In this document: piece by piece, positions 1-10,239 of the stretch
Numbering within the stretch: the first letter of the stretch is position 1
Layout of the letters: each line of letters begins with the position of its first letter
NCBI RefSeq assembly: GCF_003265705.1
Contig: NW_020312867.1
Location: forward strand, 10,763,228 to 10,827,227
DNA: 64,000 nucleotides
Direction: 5' to 3'
From: Callorhinus ursinus
Lineage: Eukaryota; Chordata; Mammalia; Carnivora; Otariidae
Position numbers and translations under genes: made by a program
Notes under the pieces: generated by a model
Seen by the model: the letters and a program-made list of their open reading frames with translations, nothing else
What the model was told of the DNA's origin: nothing
Database searches by the model: none

Positions 1-300
1 CCCCAGTTCGCTGTTTATCTTTTGACTTTCTTAATGGCATTTTTCATCCCTCTAACAATTTTAACTTTTATGTAGTTGTATGTATCAATCATTTCCTTAA
101 TAACTTCTGGGTTTTTCTCTTATTTAAATAGAAAGGACCTTGCACTCCAGGATTATAAGTACATTTCCAATTTTTTTTTCCTCCTAATACTTTTATGGTT
201 TCTTTTCTACACTTAAATATTCACCTCAACTGGATTTTATTTTGGACTCAGGCGTAAGATAAGGATTTGCTTTATGTTTTTCCAAACAAGCCCCTGTGCT
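1..300 (-). repeat. Ancient L1 LINE fragment (antisense)
   Basis: The T-rich text reads as the reverse complement of the 3' part of L1 ORF2. Recognisable blocks are 'CTTTTGACTTTCTTAATGGC' and 'CTTTTATGGTTTCTTTTC', followed by the 'ACTGGATTTTATTTTGG' stretch. It is diverged and runs off the window edge, so its true length is unknown. No open ORF2 survives. Confidence 0.6.
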
Positions 301-383
301 GCTAGTTCTCAAGAGCCAGACTTGCATGTGGGGACCTGGGTAAGTCATGGTGATCTTCCTGCTCCCTTCAGATCTAGATGGTC

Positions 384-688
384 TTCGGAGGGTTTTTTTT
401 TTTTTTTAATTCCAGTTAGTTAACATACAGTGTTGTATTAGTTTTGGGTGTATAATATAGTGATTCAACACTTCCATACATCACCCCGTGCTCATCAAAA
501 CAAGTGGCCTCCTTAATCCCCATCACCTGTTTCCCCATCCCCCCATCAATCTGTTCTCTATAATTAAGAGTCTGTTTCTTGATTGTCTCTCTCTCTCTTT
601 TTTCCCTTTGCCCATTTGTTTCTTAAATTCCACAGATGAGTGAAATCATATGGTATCTGTCTTTCTCTGACTAGACAGTTTTCGGAGG
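384..688 (-). repeat. 5'-truncated carnivore L1 with TSD
   Basis: A poly(T) run at 393-407 followed by the carnivore L1 3' end in antisense ('GTGAAATCATATGGTATCTG', 'GTATAATATAGTGATTCAAC'). The insertion is bounded by direct repeats TTCGGAGG at 384-391 and 681-688, as expected for target-primed reverse transcription. Only about 290 bp of the element was inserted. Confidence 0.85.
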
Positions 689-1317
689 TTTGAAGACACC
701 AGGAAAGAGAATGTGGTAACGCAGGGGAATGGCACTCTGTGGGAGTTTCCAGCACTAGGGCAGGCAAGGTGGGGGAGGAAATGGGGGAGTGGAAGGTCTG
801 TCCTGAATCCACGACCTTCAGGGTGAAGACTATTTTGAAGGGTCTCCTTCAAGAAGCTTCCTAGTGGGGCCTGGATGGACTCTGAGAATTTCCTTTTCAC
901 AAAAAGCTGGCCGGAACTGTCTGTGAGGAAACAGATGATCTCGCAGGGGCTCTTCGAAGCTCTCTCTGAGATACAAATGTAGCCTTCATTCCCCGGGTGG
1001 GCCAGAGACAACTCTTTTAACTGTATTTTGCTCTTCACTTTCTCTCATTCTTTTCTTCCCCTGGTCAGTTACTCACTGGCCTTAGGGCTTCCCCAGATCC
1101 TATGCTGTGCCAGCCCCAACTGGGGACACATCCCACTAAAAACCTCAAGACTCCTGAGCAGGAGTGGAGTGGAGGCAGAAGACCAGAGTTCTTGGCCCAA
1201 AAGAAATTGGGGTTATCCATACATGTATATGGTAAATGCTCTCCACAATTCCCAGGAGCATAGGTTTTGCAGATGAACTTGCTTTGAGACCATTTTTAAG
1301 ATTCTTTGAGAAGGCTA
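689..1317. other. Unassigned sequence
   Basis: I see no gene, tRNA or clear repeat. Short overlapping reading frames on both strands (for example 646-1038 minus) lack recognisable domains, and part of that frame lies in the L1 to the left. Confidence 0.5.
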
Positions 1318-1658
1318 AAATAAAAGGGTGTGATAATACAAGAGTTGGCAAAGATGTAGAGCCTTTGTGCAACTACATTGGGAAACCGTCTGGCAGTATC
1401 TACTGAAGCTGCTCATCCCCCTACCTTATGAAGCAGCTTCAGTAGATACACCTGGGTACGTGCGCACCAGAAATGAGTACTTATGTTCACTAAAAGATGC
1501 GTAGTAGAGATATTGATGGCCGCAATGTTTGTAATAGTCCCAAACTAGAAGTAATTCAAATGTCTATTGATAAGAGAATGAATACCTAAGTTGTGGTAGA
1601 GTCACACAGTGGAATTCAATTCAGCAATAAAAAAAACCCCCAAACATTCAGTATTATA
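1318..1658 (+). repeat. Old L1 3' end, left part (split by MLT1)
   Basis: The text follows the old L1M ORF2/3'-end pattern ('GAGTTGGCAAAGATGTAGAG', 'ATGTCTATTGATAAGAGAAT', 'GTGGAATTCAATTCAGCAAT'). It stops at the LTR starting at 1659 and resumes at about 2037, so both parts belong to one element. A perfect inverted repeat lies inside it at 1396-1449. Confidence 0.8.
1396..1449. repeat. Perfect 18-bp inverted repeat (hairpin)
   Basis: The arms 1396-1413 (GTATCTACTGAAGCTGCT) and 1432-1449 are exact reverse complements around an 18-nt loop. The left arm matches the normal L1 context. The right arm replaces the part of L1 that usually reads 'CAGCAATTCCAC', so it looks secondary. Confidence 0.9.
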
Positions 1659-2036
1659 TGTATTATGGGCTGACTTGTGTTCCTCTCCCCAAATTCACAT
1701 GTTGAAGTCCTATACTCCGGTACCTTGGAGACAAGGTCTTTAAAGAAGCAGTTAAGTTACAATGAGGTTGTTAGGACAGCCCCTAATCCGATATGACTGG
1801 TGTCCTTATATGAAGAGGACATTAGGACACAGACACGCACAGAGGGAAGGCCATGTGAAGACATGGGTAGAAGATGGGTCTACCAGTCAAGGAGAGAAGC
1901 CTCAGATGAGACCAATCCTGCCAACACCTTGCTCTTGGACTTCCAGCCTTTGGAACTGTGAGAAAATACATTTCTGTTGTTTAAGCTCCCCTGGTCTGTG
2001 GTGCTTCATTATGGCTGCCTTAAGGAAGTAATAAAT
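1659..2036 (+). repeat. MLT1-type LTR (ERVL-MaLR)
   Basis: A solo LTR with the MLT1 pattern throughout: 'CCAAATTCACATGTTGAAGT', 'GGTGTCCTTATATGAAGAGG', 'CTTGGACTTCCAGCC' and 'TTTCTGTTGTTTAAG' near the end. It interrupts the plus-strand L1 on either side, so it is younger than that L1. The open frame at 1762-2031 is LTR sequence, not a gene. Confidence 0.85.
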
Positions 2037-2355
2037 AAATACGCAACTGTATGAATGACTCTCATAGGTGTTATGGTGAATGAATGAAATGAGACATCAA
2101 GCATACATCCTGTATGATTCCACTTATGTGGGATTTAAGAAGAGGCAAAACTACTTGGCTCACTTCAGGGTGTGAGTATTGACTGGGAAGTGGCAGAAGG
2201 GAGTCTTCTGGGGTCCTGGAAATGTTTTAGATCTTGATGTGGGCGGGGTTATATGGTTCTACACCTACATAAAAATTCATCAAGCTGTATACATGAGATT
2301 CTTAAGATGTGTGCATTTTATTATTTGTAGGCTACATCTAACAAAAGAGTAAAAC
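2037..2355 (+). repeat. Old L1 3' end, right part
   Basis: This continues the L1 interrupted at 1659, with 'CATCCTGTATGATTCCACTT', 'CTGGAAATGTTTTAGATCTT' and 'AAAATTCATCAAGCTGTA', typical of L1M 3' ends just before the tail. Confidence 0.8.
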
Positions 2356-3269
2356 AAAAAGACTTGTGAGAAGAGACATGAGTATTTTGGGGTCGGCATC
2401 ACCTCCGTGTGGCTTGGTCCATCTGCCTTTACCAACAAAGCGATGGGAATGCAGGCCAAGTGAGCACTGTCCAAGTCAGTTCCTTCTGAATCTGAGACAA
2501 AAATAACCACGTCTCAAGTATGTTCTTTCCTTTTTTTCCAAATGGGAAAGGCACGGGCTTTTTTTCTTTCTTTTTTTTTTTTTTTTCACATTCCCAGCCA
2601 GAGGGAATCTTTCTCAAACTTTCCATAGAGATTCTCCTTTGGGCAGACACCAAACATGGACATTTTCCACCAGGGGAAAACATGCTGGGGAGTTGCAGGC
2701 TTCTGAGAAAAGAGGGTTGGGAAGGAAACGACGGCAGAGCCCCCTCCCCAACCCAGCCTCCACCCCGTCCTCCGGGAGGCATGCTGCAGCGGGTGTCCGT
2801 CGTCGCCTTGAGGGTACCGATCAAAGGGTCCGTGACAGTGCTTCTGGAGGACAGAGGAGGGAGTGTGGACTGGGTCAGACGGTGGCCAGGCTCCAGCTCG
2901 CTCTGAGCACTGGGCCTCTCCTGCCTTGTGGGGAGGTTTGGAGTGTCCATCCCCCACGCAAAGAAATGGAAGGAAGTCACAGATATTAAAAGAGTGTAAT
3001 GCAAAATCTAAAATGTGGAGACGGTGGATGGAGTGCTCCAATTCTGTCTGGCTCTGTCTGTCCGTCAGATGTGGAGAAGAAGGAGCTTGGTTTCCTGGCT
3101 GCACTGTCTCTCTCTCCTCCCCAAACTCCTCACTCCTACCATCCCCTCCCTGTCCAGCCAATTCATCTCCCTCCTCACCATCTTAAGTGCCCAGAGGCGT
3201 GGCGACAGCTCTTTAGGAATCACCATGTAAGTCAGGCACTGTGATGGCTTTGCTTAAGAAGGTATTTTT
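2356..3269. other. Unassigned sequence with poly(T) tract and GC-richer block
   Basis: A T-rich tract lies at 2558-2586. From about 2700 to 3180 the sequence is GC-richer with several CpGs. Long frames occur here in several registers on both strands (up to 191 codons). They overlap one another, have no recognisable domain, and look like chance frames in GC-rich DNA. Confidence 0.5.
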
Positions 3270-3406
3270 CAGGTGAGGATGCCAAGTTTAGTGAAGGGAA
3301 GTGACTTGCATGAGATCACACATCGAAGAGACGTCAGAGCCAGGATTTGAATCCTGGCCGGTGGGATCCGGCGCTTGGGCTCTGGCCACAGGGCTCAGCT
3401 GCCTCA
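3270..3406 (-). repeat. MIR SINE (antisense)
   Basis: The MIR core appears in reverse: 'GTGACTTGCATGAGATCACA' followed by 'GAGCCAGGATTTGAATCCTG', the reverse complement of the tRNA-like box B region of MIR. Confidence 0.8.
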
Positions 3407-3714
3407 GGTCTCCTTTTCTTAAGAAGGGCATTCCTGGACTGTTACATTCGATCCTATCTCTCACGATAACATTTTAATGAACTATTTAAAAAAAATGAAA
3501 ATACCCAAATCCATGCTGAATAACATATTAAAATGTTAAATAAAGGCAGGATCAGCATCACTGATTTTTCCTTTTGCCTCAGGCTCGAATACGGCACTGT
3601 TATGTCAACTTATTGCTGGGGTCTCTATCCCCATGACCTAGCCCCAATACACGATGGTGCTTCCAAAGCCCAGTCCCGGTTGGCCTGCTGCTCTCCTTTT
3701 CTCTTTGATCTCTC
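3407..3714. other. Unassigned, partly AT-rich sequence
   Basis: No gene or confident repeat. The short AT-rich stretch at 3455-3545 could be decayed transposon sequence. Confidence 0.4.
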
Positions 3715-4100
3715 TTGTCCTTAGAACTCTCACATGGATGATCTTGTATGCCCTCAATTTTCATCTCAATGTGGGGGACTCCAAATTCTTCATGCGCAGT
3801 CTCAGGCATACCACTTCCCTTAGGTGTGTGTCATGTATTTCCATTGACTTGCCAGAATCTCCCGCTGACCTCCTAAAGTCGACTTGTCCTCAACTGAATT
3901 CACCCCTCCCCCCAACCTGTCCTCAGCTTTCCTTTAGATTGTCCTGTCGGCCAGCAGCAGTAGCCTTCTTGATCACCCGGCTCCTCCCTCATCATCATTT
4001 TCTATACCCAGTCTGCACTATCAAGCCTTGTTGGTGTTTATTCTCAAATACTTCGTACGGCTGCCCTTTCTTCTCCAGGAACCGACACAGTCCATACCTT
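3715..4100 (+). repeat. Probable L2 LINE fragment
   Basis: Weak but ordered similarity to an internal L2 region: the 'TTGTCCTCAACTGAATTCAC' and 'CCCCCCAACCTGTCCTC' blocks correspond to the consensus 'GTCCAAAACTGAACTCATC...CCCCCAAACCTG'. Strongly diverged. The open frame across 3654-4187 is not a real gene. Confidence 0.5.
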
Positions 4101-4284
4101 GAACCGGCCACTTGCTGGGGGTGGGATGATACAGAAGAGAGGAGAGATGGTTTGTCTAAGGCCCGCAGCTGTAGTGGGTTCACTTAGAGCTGTGTAGACA
4201 GGGCAAGTGGAAGTTGGAAGCAGAACTATGCGCCATGTTGTTGAAATGTCTTCTCAGTCTTTGACTGCGTACATGAATATTGTG

Positions 4285-4515
4285 AACCTACTGTATTCTA
4301 AGCGCTTGCTGGATGTTAACGAAACAAAGATTGAAAATCAGCTCAGGGTTTGAAAAGCTCACAGCCTGATAGGAGAGAGACCCACAGATCAACCCCACAG
4401 GAGTATGCCATTTTGGGGGCTCTGAGGAAGGAACAACCAACTGTGCCTGAAAAGATGGCTGGGAAAGTTGTCCAGGGGAGGTGACACTGAGCTGAACTTC
4501 AATGTTAAGTGGAAT
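4285..4515 (-). repeat. L2 LINE 3' region (antisense)
   Basis: It follows the reverse complement of the L2 3' end: a 'CCTACTGTATTCTAAGCGC' start, a 'GCTCACAGCCTGATAGGAG' block, then 'GAGGTGACACTGAGCTGAAC'. Ancient and diverged. Confidence 0.6.
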
Positions 4516-5966
4516 GAGGGAGATAACTGATGTCATTGGTGATGATGTTGGTCATTATAAAGGGGAAGAAGATGGTGAAGCTCACCAAGGTGATAATGAT
4601 GTACAAGGAGACTCCATCAGGATGGGTGGAGGTGATGAGGCTGTGGGAGACACCCGACCTTGGTGCCTCTGCTGGTAATAGTTTGGGCACTGATATAGGC
4701 CATCCCAAACCAGTCCAGAGAGCTTCATTGCCTGATTTCATGTGCCCTCTCACAGTCATTACTTGTGATTCCCAACGTATAGTTTATCTGTGCCTTTTTC
4801 TTCTTGGATGCAGAAGCGTTCAGAACCCTGACATCCACTTGGCTTGCAAGCAGAACATGAAGATAATCATTTTTGCTGGCTATTCACTTACAGGGACTTG
4901 CCTGCTCTGGGATCATAAAGAGATATTCTTGCAACTGGCCTAGGCTTGATTTTGATCTGAATAAAGAGTCACTAAGAACTGAGGAAAGGGAATATTCGCA
5001 CTAATTACTGGTTGACCAGCTGGCAATGATGTTGGACATCTGGTCCCCATTCTGCCTCTCCCTATTGCAGAACCCTCTGATTCAGCATCTATAGCTCCAT
5101 GTGCCTGGGTGCCAAGGGAGCATCTGTGCTGTGTCCAGAGAGCTTGTGGAAGATTAAAAATGGAGCTGCACTTCCTACACTATTCCAGTTCTAGAACCCC
5201 TGGCCTTGGTGACTGATAATTCCGGAGGGGCTTCCTTACCTCAAAATATCTCTCTCATTAGCCTGTCACATGCTTGAAGTCTTGCCATTACCACATCATT
5301 TCCTTTGGCCTAGGTCTTGCATCTCCAGGCAAGGAGGAACGTATCAAGATGTTATCACTCTCAAACATCCCAGGAACAGAGTTTATAGGACCCTGTCTCC
5401 TGGGCCACTGTATTTAATGGTGGGGAGTCTGGGCCCTTTCTCAATGAACAGGACTGGATGAAGATGTGTGGCAGAGGGCTGACAGCTTTGAGACCTCTGA
5501 GGCCTGAGGGTGAGGTCTGCAGATGATAGGAGGTGGAGGAAATGCCCTAAAGTTGGCCTGGGACTTTGGGTTGAGCAAGGTTCAGAAGTGAATGAAAGCA
5601 GTGGGTCTCTGTTTGCTTGAAGGCATTAGTTGGGAGACCCTGCGGGGGGAAAGATCAGAGACCCTGTGAATGTACTGGGTGTCCCTGCCTTTCACCTGTG
5701 CCCTGCCGTGAATTTCTAGAGCTAGTTCTTTGACATGTGGGGCCAAATCTCATGACATGATTCAGGACAGAGATGGCCTGCTAGGGGCAGCCAGCATGGC
5801 AGGTTGAGCAAGGCCTCTCATCCCTGCTCCCGGTAGGGACTTCAGGCAGTCCTGGGTTTACTCAGGCTCCTCTGCCTCCCTACCTCCTACCCTCAGCTTT
5901 TCTTCTCCCAGCATGCTGTTAGTGTGGAGACACTAGGTTGCTTTGCATCCTAGGAGATTGATGCTC
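4516..5966. other. Unassigned sequence
   Basis: About 1.45 kb with no recognised repeat and no plausible exon. The frame at 4530-4943 has no known domain. Old repeats decayed beyond recognition are possible. Confidence 0.45.
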
Positions 5967-6072
5967 CAAACAAAACAAAACAAAACAAAACAAAACAAAA
6001 CAAAACAAAACAAANNNNNNNNNNAAACAAAACAAAACAAAACAAAACAAAACAAAACAAAACAAAACAAAA
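5967..6072. repeat. (AAAAC)n microsatellite with 10-N gap
   Basis: At least nineteen pentanucleotide AAAAC units, interrupted by ten N characters at 6015-6024. Both flanks of the gap are the same repeat, so the true length is unresolved. Confidence 0.95.
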
Positions 6073-6540
6073 ACCCTCAAAACTCAGTGGAAACCCAGAC
6101 ATTTCCTTGGTTTTTAACAATTTTTAGAAGAGCTTTAGCAAGGCCCACTTTTTTTTGGTCACCATAAAGGCAGTCTAACTTTTTCTTCAATAATCAGCCA
6201 CATTCTCTAGCTGTGTCTCCACACAAAACACCTTGTCCTGGTCCCCTTTGGCAAGAAGCCAGGGCTTGAGACTTCAGGGAACTGAAATTTCTGAGTCTGG
6301 ATGTTCCTGGGTGCATACCACCTGGTTGAGCCAGCTGTCCTGTTGCAGAGGGTGGCATTTATGTTGGAATTTCATAACCATAGGCAATCAGGTTCTAAAT
6401 TCAGGAAATTCTGAGAACTCACTGGGTAACTTTGAGTTATCTTTTGAAATCATGAAATAGAAATTGGGAATAACATCTCAAGCACTGTGACTCTGAGACT
6501 GAGTCTCCTAAGTCATCAGGCATGCCTATCATTGGTTTGC
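6073..6540. other. Unassigned sequence
   Basis: No repeat family or coding signal recognised. Confidence 0.4.
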
Positions 6541-6870
6541 TCACAGATTCATTTCTCGTCCTCCCTTCTCTGCTCTAGATTGTAGAAAACTACATTTTCC
6601 AGGCTCCCTGGTGCTGAAGCCCACCTTGCAAGAGTAAGTTGGAAATTTACACCCTGGGGGCAGCTCTTAACTAATGACTGACAGATGTGGGGGTATCAAT
6701 ACTCCAGCTCCCCTGTCCCTGCTGTAACCTTTTGCAGTACTGATCCAAAATTACCCTCCTGGCATTTTGGTTGATCTCACACCCTTGCCTGGTCCTCTTC
6801 CTACGCCCATTTCCTCAGGCCCTGCCAGTACTCACCCCTTCCCTCACCATTCATAGGAATTCTCATCACA
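6541..6870 (+). repeat. Unassigned LTR-like family (copy 1)
   Basis: Shares an internal block with the copy at 13190-13640: 'TTAACTAATGACTGACAGAT', then 'CTCCAGCTCCCCTGTCCC'. The family ends elsewhere with an AATAAA signal followed by 'GTCTCAGAGTCTGC', which suggests a solo LTR. I cannot name the family. Confidence 0.4.
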
Positions 6871-7479
6871 GGGGAAGACAAAGCCATGTCTCTGACTCAT
6901 TCTCCTTTTTCTAACTTCCCCCAGTCTGAACCAATTGGGCAGCTGGCGCATACTGTCATTTGGGTCTTGTCTGAGAACTTTGCCTTCCTGACTTTAGGAT
7001 AAGTCCCTAGAGGGGATCTCACACTCCTTATCTCCCCTGAGATGCGCAGCAGGCACTAGGACATCCCTAGAATCACCCTTTGTCGGAGGTGGAAGGCTGT
7101 GGGGGGTCATTGAGACCAGATGAGGAAACAAAGCCCCAGAAAAGCCAAGAGGCATGTTGACTAAATGATACTTTCTTTTTTTTCTCCTGACCAAGATGTG
7201 CAGGGAGACACTGTGTCCTCATGATAGTCATTTCTTTGTTCATTGAGTTATTATTATTATTAATAATGCTTTGTGGTATCCTGAGGGGCCCCAGGCCTTT
7301 GGCACAGGTGGTTGGGAACCTTCCTGAAGCCATTTTGAGGCTCTCCATGGGGAGACCCCATGTCTTATGTTTCAAGCTACGCTCTCAGCTTATAGAGCTG
7401 GGCAGGGAGGTGAATGTGGGCAGTAAAGTAAATAGAGAATAACAGCAGGGTTTGAGGCATGTGGGTGGAGTCCAGTGGG
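6871..7479. other. Unassigned sequence
   Basis: Contains a short ATT-rich stretch at 7249-7266. No coding signal. The reading frames seen here on both strands are short and mutually overlapping. Confidence 0.4.
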
Positions 7480-7615
7480 GCCTTGAGCTTTTAGCCCAGC
7501 CTTGCTGAGGAGGGGAATCAGAGAATGCTTCCATGATGAAATGAAGCATGAGCTGAATGTTGAAGGTGAATAGGAGTTTCCAAGGCAGAAAGAGGTTGCC
7601 AAATTCAGTATACAA
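7480..7615 (-). repeat. L2 LINE fragment (antisense)
   Basis: The blocks 'GAGCTGAATGTTGAAGGTGA' and 'ATAGGAGTTTCCAAGGCAGA' correspond to the L2 antisense pattern 'GAGCTGAATCTTGAAGGATGA...GTAGGAGTT'. Confidence 0.55.
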
Positions 7616-7679
7616 CCAACATTGGATATAAAGATGATATTTTTTTTTTAATTTGGAGAGAGTTTTGCTTAGCAGTAGG

Positions 7680-7915
7680 GGAACAGAGTTTGGGGTCAAG
7701 TGGGGATTTAAATCCTGGCACCATCACTTCCTTTGTGACCTTGAACAAGCTCCTTAAACTCTCTGAACCTCAACGTCTTCAGCTGTGAATTAAGATAATA
7801 AATCCCGCCTCTAAAAAAAAAAAAAGATAATAAATCCCACCTCACGGGATGGTCATCCAGTTCAAATGAGATGAACAAATTCTTGACTTGTACAAGGCAC
7901 TTGAGAAGTTATAGC
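7680..7915 (+). repeat. MIR SINE with poly(A) insertion
   Basis: A nearly complete MIR: box-B-like 'GGATTTAAATCCTGGCACCA', then 'TTTGTGACCTTGAACAAGCT', then 'TAAACTCTCTGAACCTCA'. A stretch of A residues flanked by a duplicated segment interrupts it at 7794-7843. Confidence 0.85.
7794..7843 (+). mobile_element. Poly(A)-only insertion with target duplication
   Basis: The segment GATAATAAATCCCGCCTC (7794-7811) recurs with one mismatch at 7826-7843. Between the copies lies only a short T plus about 13 A. This fits a retrotransposition in which only the poly(A) tail was copied before second-strand joining. Confidence 0.7.
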
Positions 7916-7954
7916 TATGATGTTCCCAGAACAAGCTTTTAACTTTTATCATCA

Positions 7955-8100
7955 TCAAATGAGTGTTGACAGTTCTCCTACTGTGTTCAAGTATCGAATG
8001 AACCTCATCTTGTCCCATGTACCCTCCTTTGAGACGACAGAAGATATTATACCCTGGACTAGAGACTCAGAGAGAAGAGGTGACCTGCCCACTCTTACCT
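7955..8100 (-). repeat. Possible MIR fragment (antisense)
   Basis: The end 'GACTCAGAGAGAAGAGGTGA' followed by 'CCTGCCCACTC' resembles the antisense MIR motif 'GCTCAGAGAGGTTAAGTGACTTGCCC'. The rest is weak. Confidence 0.4.
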
Positions 8101-8144
8101 AAAGTGGGGTTCCCCAACAAGCAGGCATCAGGTGAGCATGTGAG

Positions 8145-8470
8145 TGCAAGCACCTTACTTGGGAGGTGATCCTAGGAAACACTGGCTGGGGAGGCGAAAG
8201 TGAGACAGAGAAAGGAAGTCAGCCCATGCAGGAGGCATTTTCAGTCTAGTTACCACTGTGGGCAGTGGGGTTCAGTTCCACGGGAAACCCTTGGGAGGCA
8301 GTGTAAAGTGCATGCCTCAAGGTTATCCCACCATGGGGGATGCTGCATAGTTATCCACCAGCTCCTATCGTGGCTGAGAGCTCATCCTCGGGCATTGGGC
8401 ATGCCTAGCCTGTGTTGCAAGCAGCACAGCAGACTCTAGTGGCCAGAGAGCAGGTGGGTGCTAGCAGCTG
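8145..8470 (-). repeat. Unassigned LTR-like family (copy 2, antisense)
   Basis: 'ACTTGGGAGGTGATCCTAGG' and 'GTGAGACAGAGAAAGGAAG' match the copy at 8985-9270 in the same order. The block reads as the reverse complement of the family's 'CACCTCCTAAATAAAC' end region. Confidence 0.45.
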
Positions 8471-8984
8471 GGTGTGGGATGTGGCGGTGGCCAAGGGGAG
8501 GTGCCTTCAACAGGACACTATCAAAGTCTCTTTCCATGGTCTTGTGGCTAGGGAACTGAGTGACTGCATGAGTGGGGATGGGTGCTGGGGAGATGGGAAG
8601 GGAGTCTGAGAACAGAAAGAACTGGGGCAGGCGCTGTATCTCCCTCTAGCATTTGTGCTCTGCCTCAACGAGCAGTCTGGTTTGGTGCCCTAGACAGTTC
8701 ACGTGTTCTGTTTAAGATGCTCTTCCCTTAACTTAGTGATATATGGGTAACTTTGAGTTGATTTTACCACTGTTGCTTCATCAAAAAGAGAAAAGAAAAT
8801 ATTGGACTATCCCCCAGGGTTCTCTGCCTTCAACCCCGATTCACCTGCTCTTAAATTCCTCTCAGATCCAGAGAAAGATTATTAAACATTTCTCCTCGCA
8901 GGCAATTTTCATATGTGAGCACCACACACATGTTTTCTCTGTCTGGTGCCATGTGTTGTAACCCTGAGAACAATTTGGGTCCAA
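8471..8984. other. Unassigned sequence
   Basis: No recognised repeat, exon or RNA gene. Confidence 0.4.
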
Positions 8985-9270
8985 GCGGGTTATTTGGGAG
9001 ATAGTCCCAGGAGTCACTCTGAGGAGTGGGTAGGTGAGACAGGGAAGGGAGGAAACACCAGTGGAGGGCACGTTAATGGGCTGGTGGGGGCCCCCAGGAA
9101 ACTCTGTCTTGCTTGGGGCTTCTGTCCCTCGAGGGGTGAGGGGTGAGGAGGCTGGAGCACCGTCCACAACTCCCGCCCTCACCCAGGAGCTAATTCCTGG
9201 GCACTTCCCGCGAGCTCCGGGCACAGAGGAGCCCCTCCCCAGTCAGAGAGTGAGCTCAGGTAAACCTGCA
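8985..9270 (-). repeat. Unassigned LTR-like family (copy 3, antisense)
   Basis: 'TTATTTGGGAGATAGTCCCA' followed by 'GTGAGACAGGGAAGGGAGG' parallels copy 2 about 840 bp upstream in the same orientation. These may be two independent insertions or an old local duplication. Confidence 0.45.
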
Positions 9271-9519
9271 GGCCTGAGCTGAGGGAGACCAGATGTGGGA
9301 GCTCACTGGAGGATGGAAGGAGACCCTCAACCAGGAATCCACAGGCGCCCGAAGCTGCTTGATTTCTTCCTGGTGGGGGCACGGCCACAAATGGGAATAA
9401 TGCTTTCATCATGGCACTCCCCTGCTCAACCTGCTTCCATGGGTCTCTGTCACTTATTTCATCCAAGCTAACTTCCCGAATTCTTGCCATTCCAGTGCTG
9501 CCTGATAATTCTTTACCCT
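9271..9519. other. Unassigned, perhaps decayed L2
   Basis: The part around 9405-9500 ('CATGGCACTCCCCTGCTCAA') weakly recalls L2. Not certain enough to call. Confidence 0.35.
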
Positions 9520-9645
9520 CCAATCCATAAATAATTATAAACACAACAGAATGCATAATTAATCAAACCGACATTCCTGTTTTCCACACCATGTGTGCAG
9601 TGGGAGCTAATGCACATTTGGCTGATGGATTAAACTGTTCTGGAC
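9520..9645. promoter_or_regulatory. Candidate conserved non-coding block
   Basis: An AT-rich, repeat-free island between GC-richer flanks. It holds homeobox/MEF2-like motifs: 'CCATAAATAATTATAA' at 9525-9540 and 'TAATTAATCAAA' near 9557-9568. This is inference from composition and motifs only. Confidence 0.3.
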
Positions 9646-10150
9646 CCGCCTCACCAGCCCTGCCTTGCTCACCCCCATCCCACTCCTTCTGGGCCTGCCA
9701 GCCTGCTCTTCTCCTTCTGCCTGCCCAGTTCCTGTGCATGACTCAAGGCCCGGTTATGGTTGCACCTCTGCTGGGTCTTTTTCCTCCCCTTGCTCCTTCA
9801 TATTGCGTGTTCTTGAGGGTCACTCATCAGGCCAGGGGATATTGGCATCTGGTTGAGTGTTGGCTCTTGCTGCAGGTGTGAGCTCTGTCTGCCCAAGGCT
9901 GGGCCTGAGTCTCTTCTCTGTCCCATGGCACAACCATGCACAGGGCCGAGTCCTTGAGCAGTCTTCCATGAACACTGGCGTGATGGGTGCTGGTGACACA
10001 ACTATGGGGACCGTAGTGGATGCTGTTGGTGCCCTGCCCACATCCTTGCAGCATTCACTCTGCACAGTGAACACTGTGACTCTGCCCCAGGACTTCCATT
10101 TCTGGCTGGGGGTCGCGTATGGCCTGAGCGTAGGGCAAGAAGAGGTGATG
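9646..10150. other. Unassigned GC-rich sequence
   Basis: Several overlapping frames on both strands (9591-9881 plus, 9820-10284 minus, 9857-10306 plus). The longer ones run into the CA repeat and translate it. None has a recognised domain. Confidence 0.45.
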
Positions 10151-10158
10151 TATGTATG

Positions 10159-10209
<51 letters not shown>
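10151..10209. repeat. (TATG)/(CA)n microsatellite
   Basis: A short TATG/TA run grades into about 22 CA units ending at 10209. Apparent proteins rich in Thr-His or Cys-Val across this region come only from the repeat. Confidence 0.95.
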
Positions 10210-10211
<2 letters not shown>

Positions 10212-10239
10212 CATCGCACAATGAGCTACAGAGTGGGAA

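Noticed and set aside
2429..3161. Long overlapping open frames (up to 191 codons) on both strands
   Set aside because: Several registers are open at once in GC-rich DNA, none has a recognisable domain or compositional sign of coding, and no splice or start context stands out.
5943..6167. Lys/Gln/Asn/Thr repeat 'protein'
   Set aside because: It is a translation of the (AAAAC)n microsatellite across an N gap.
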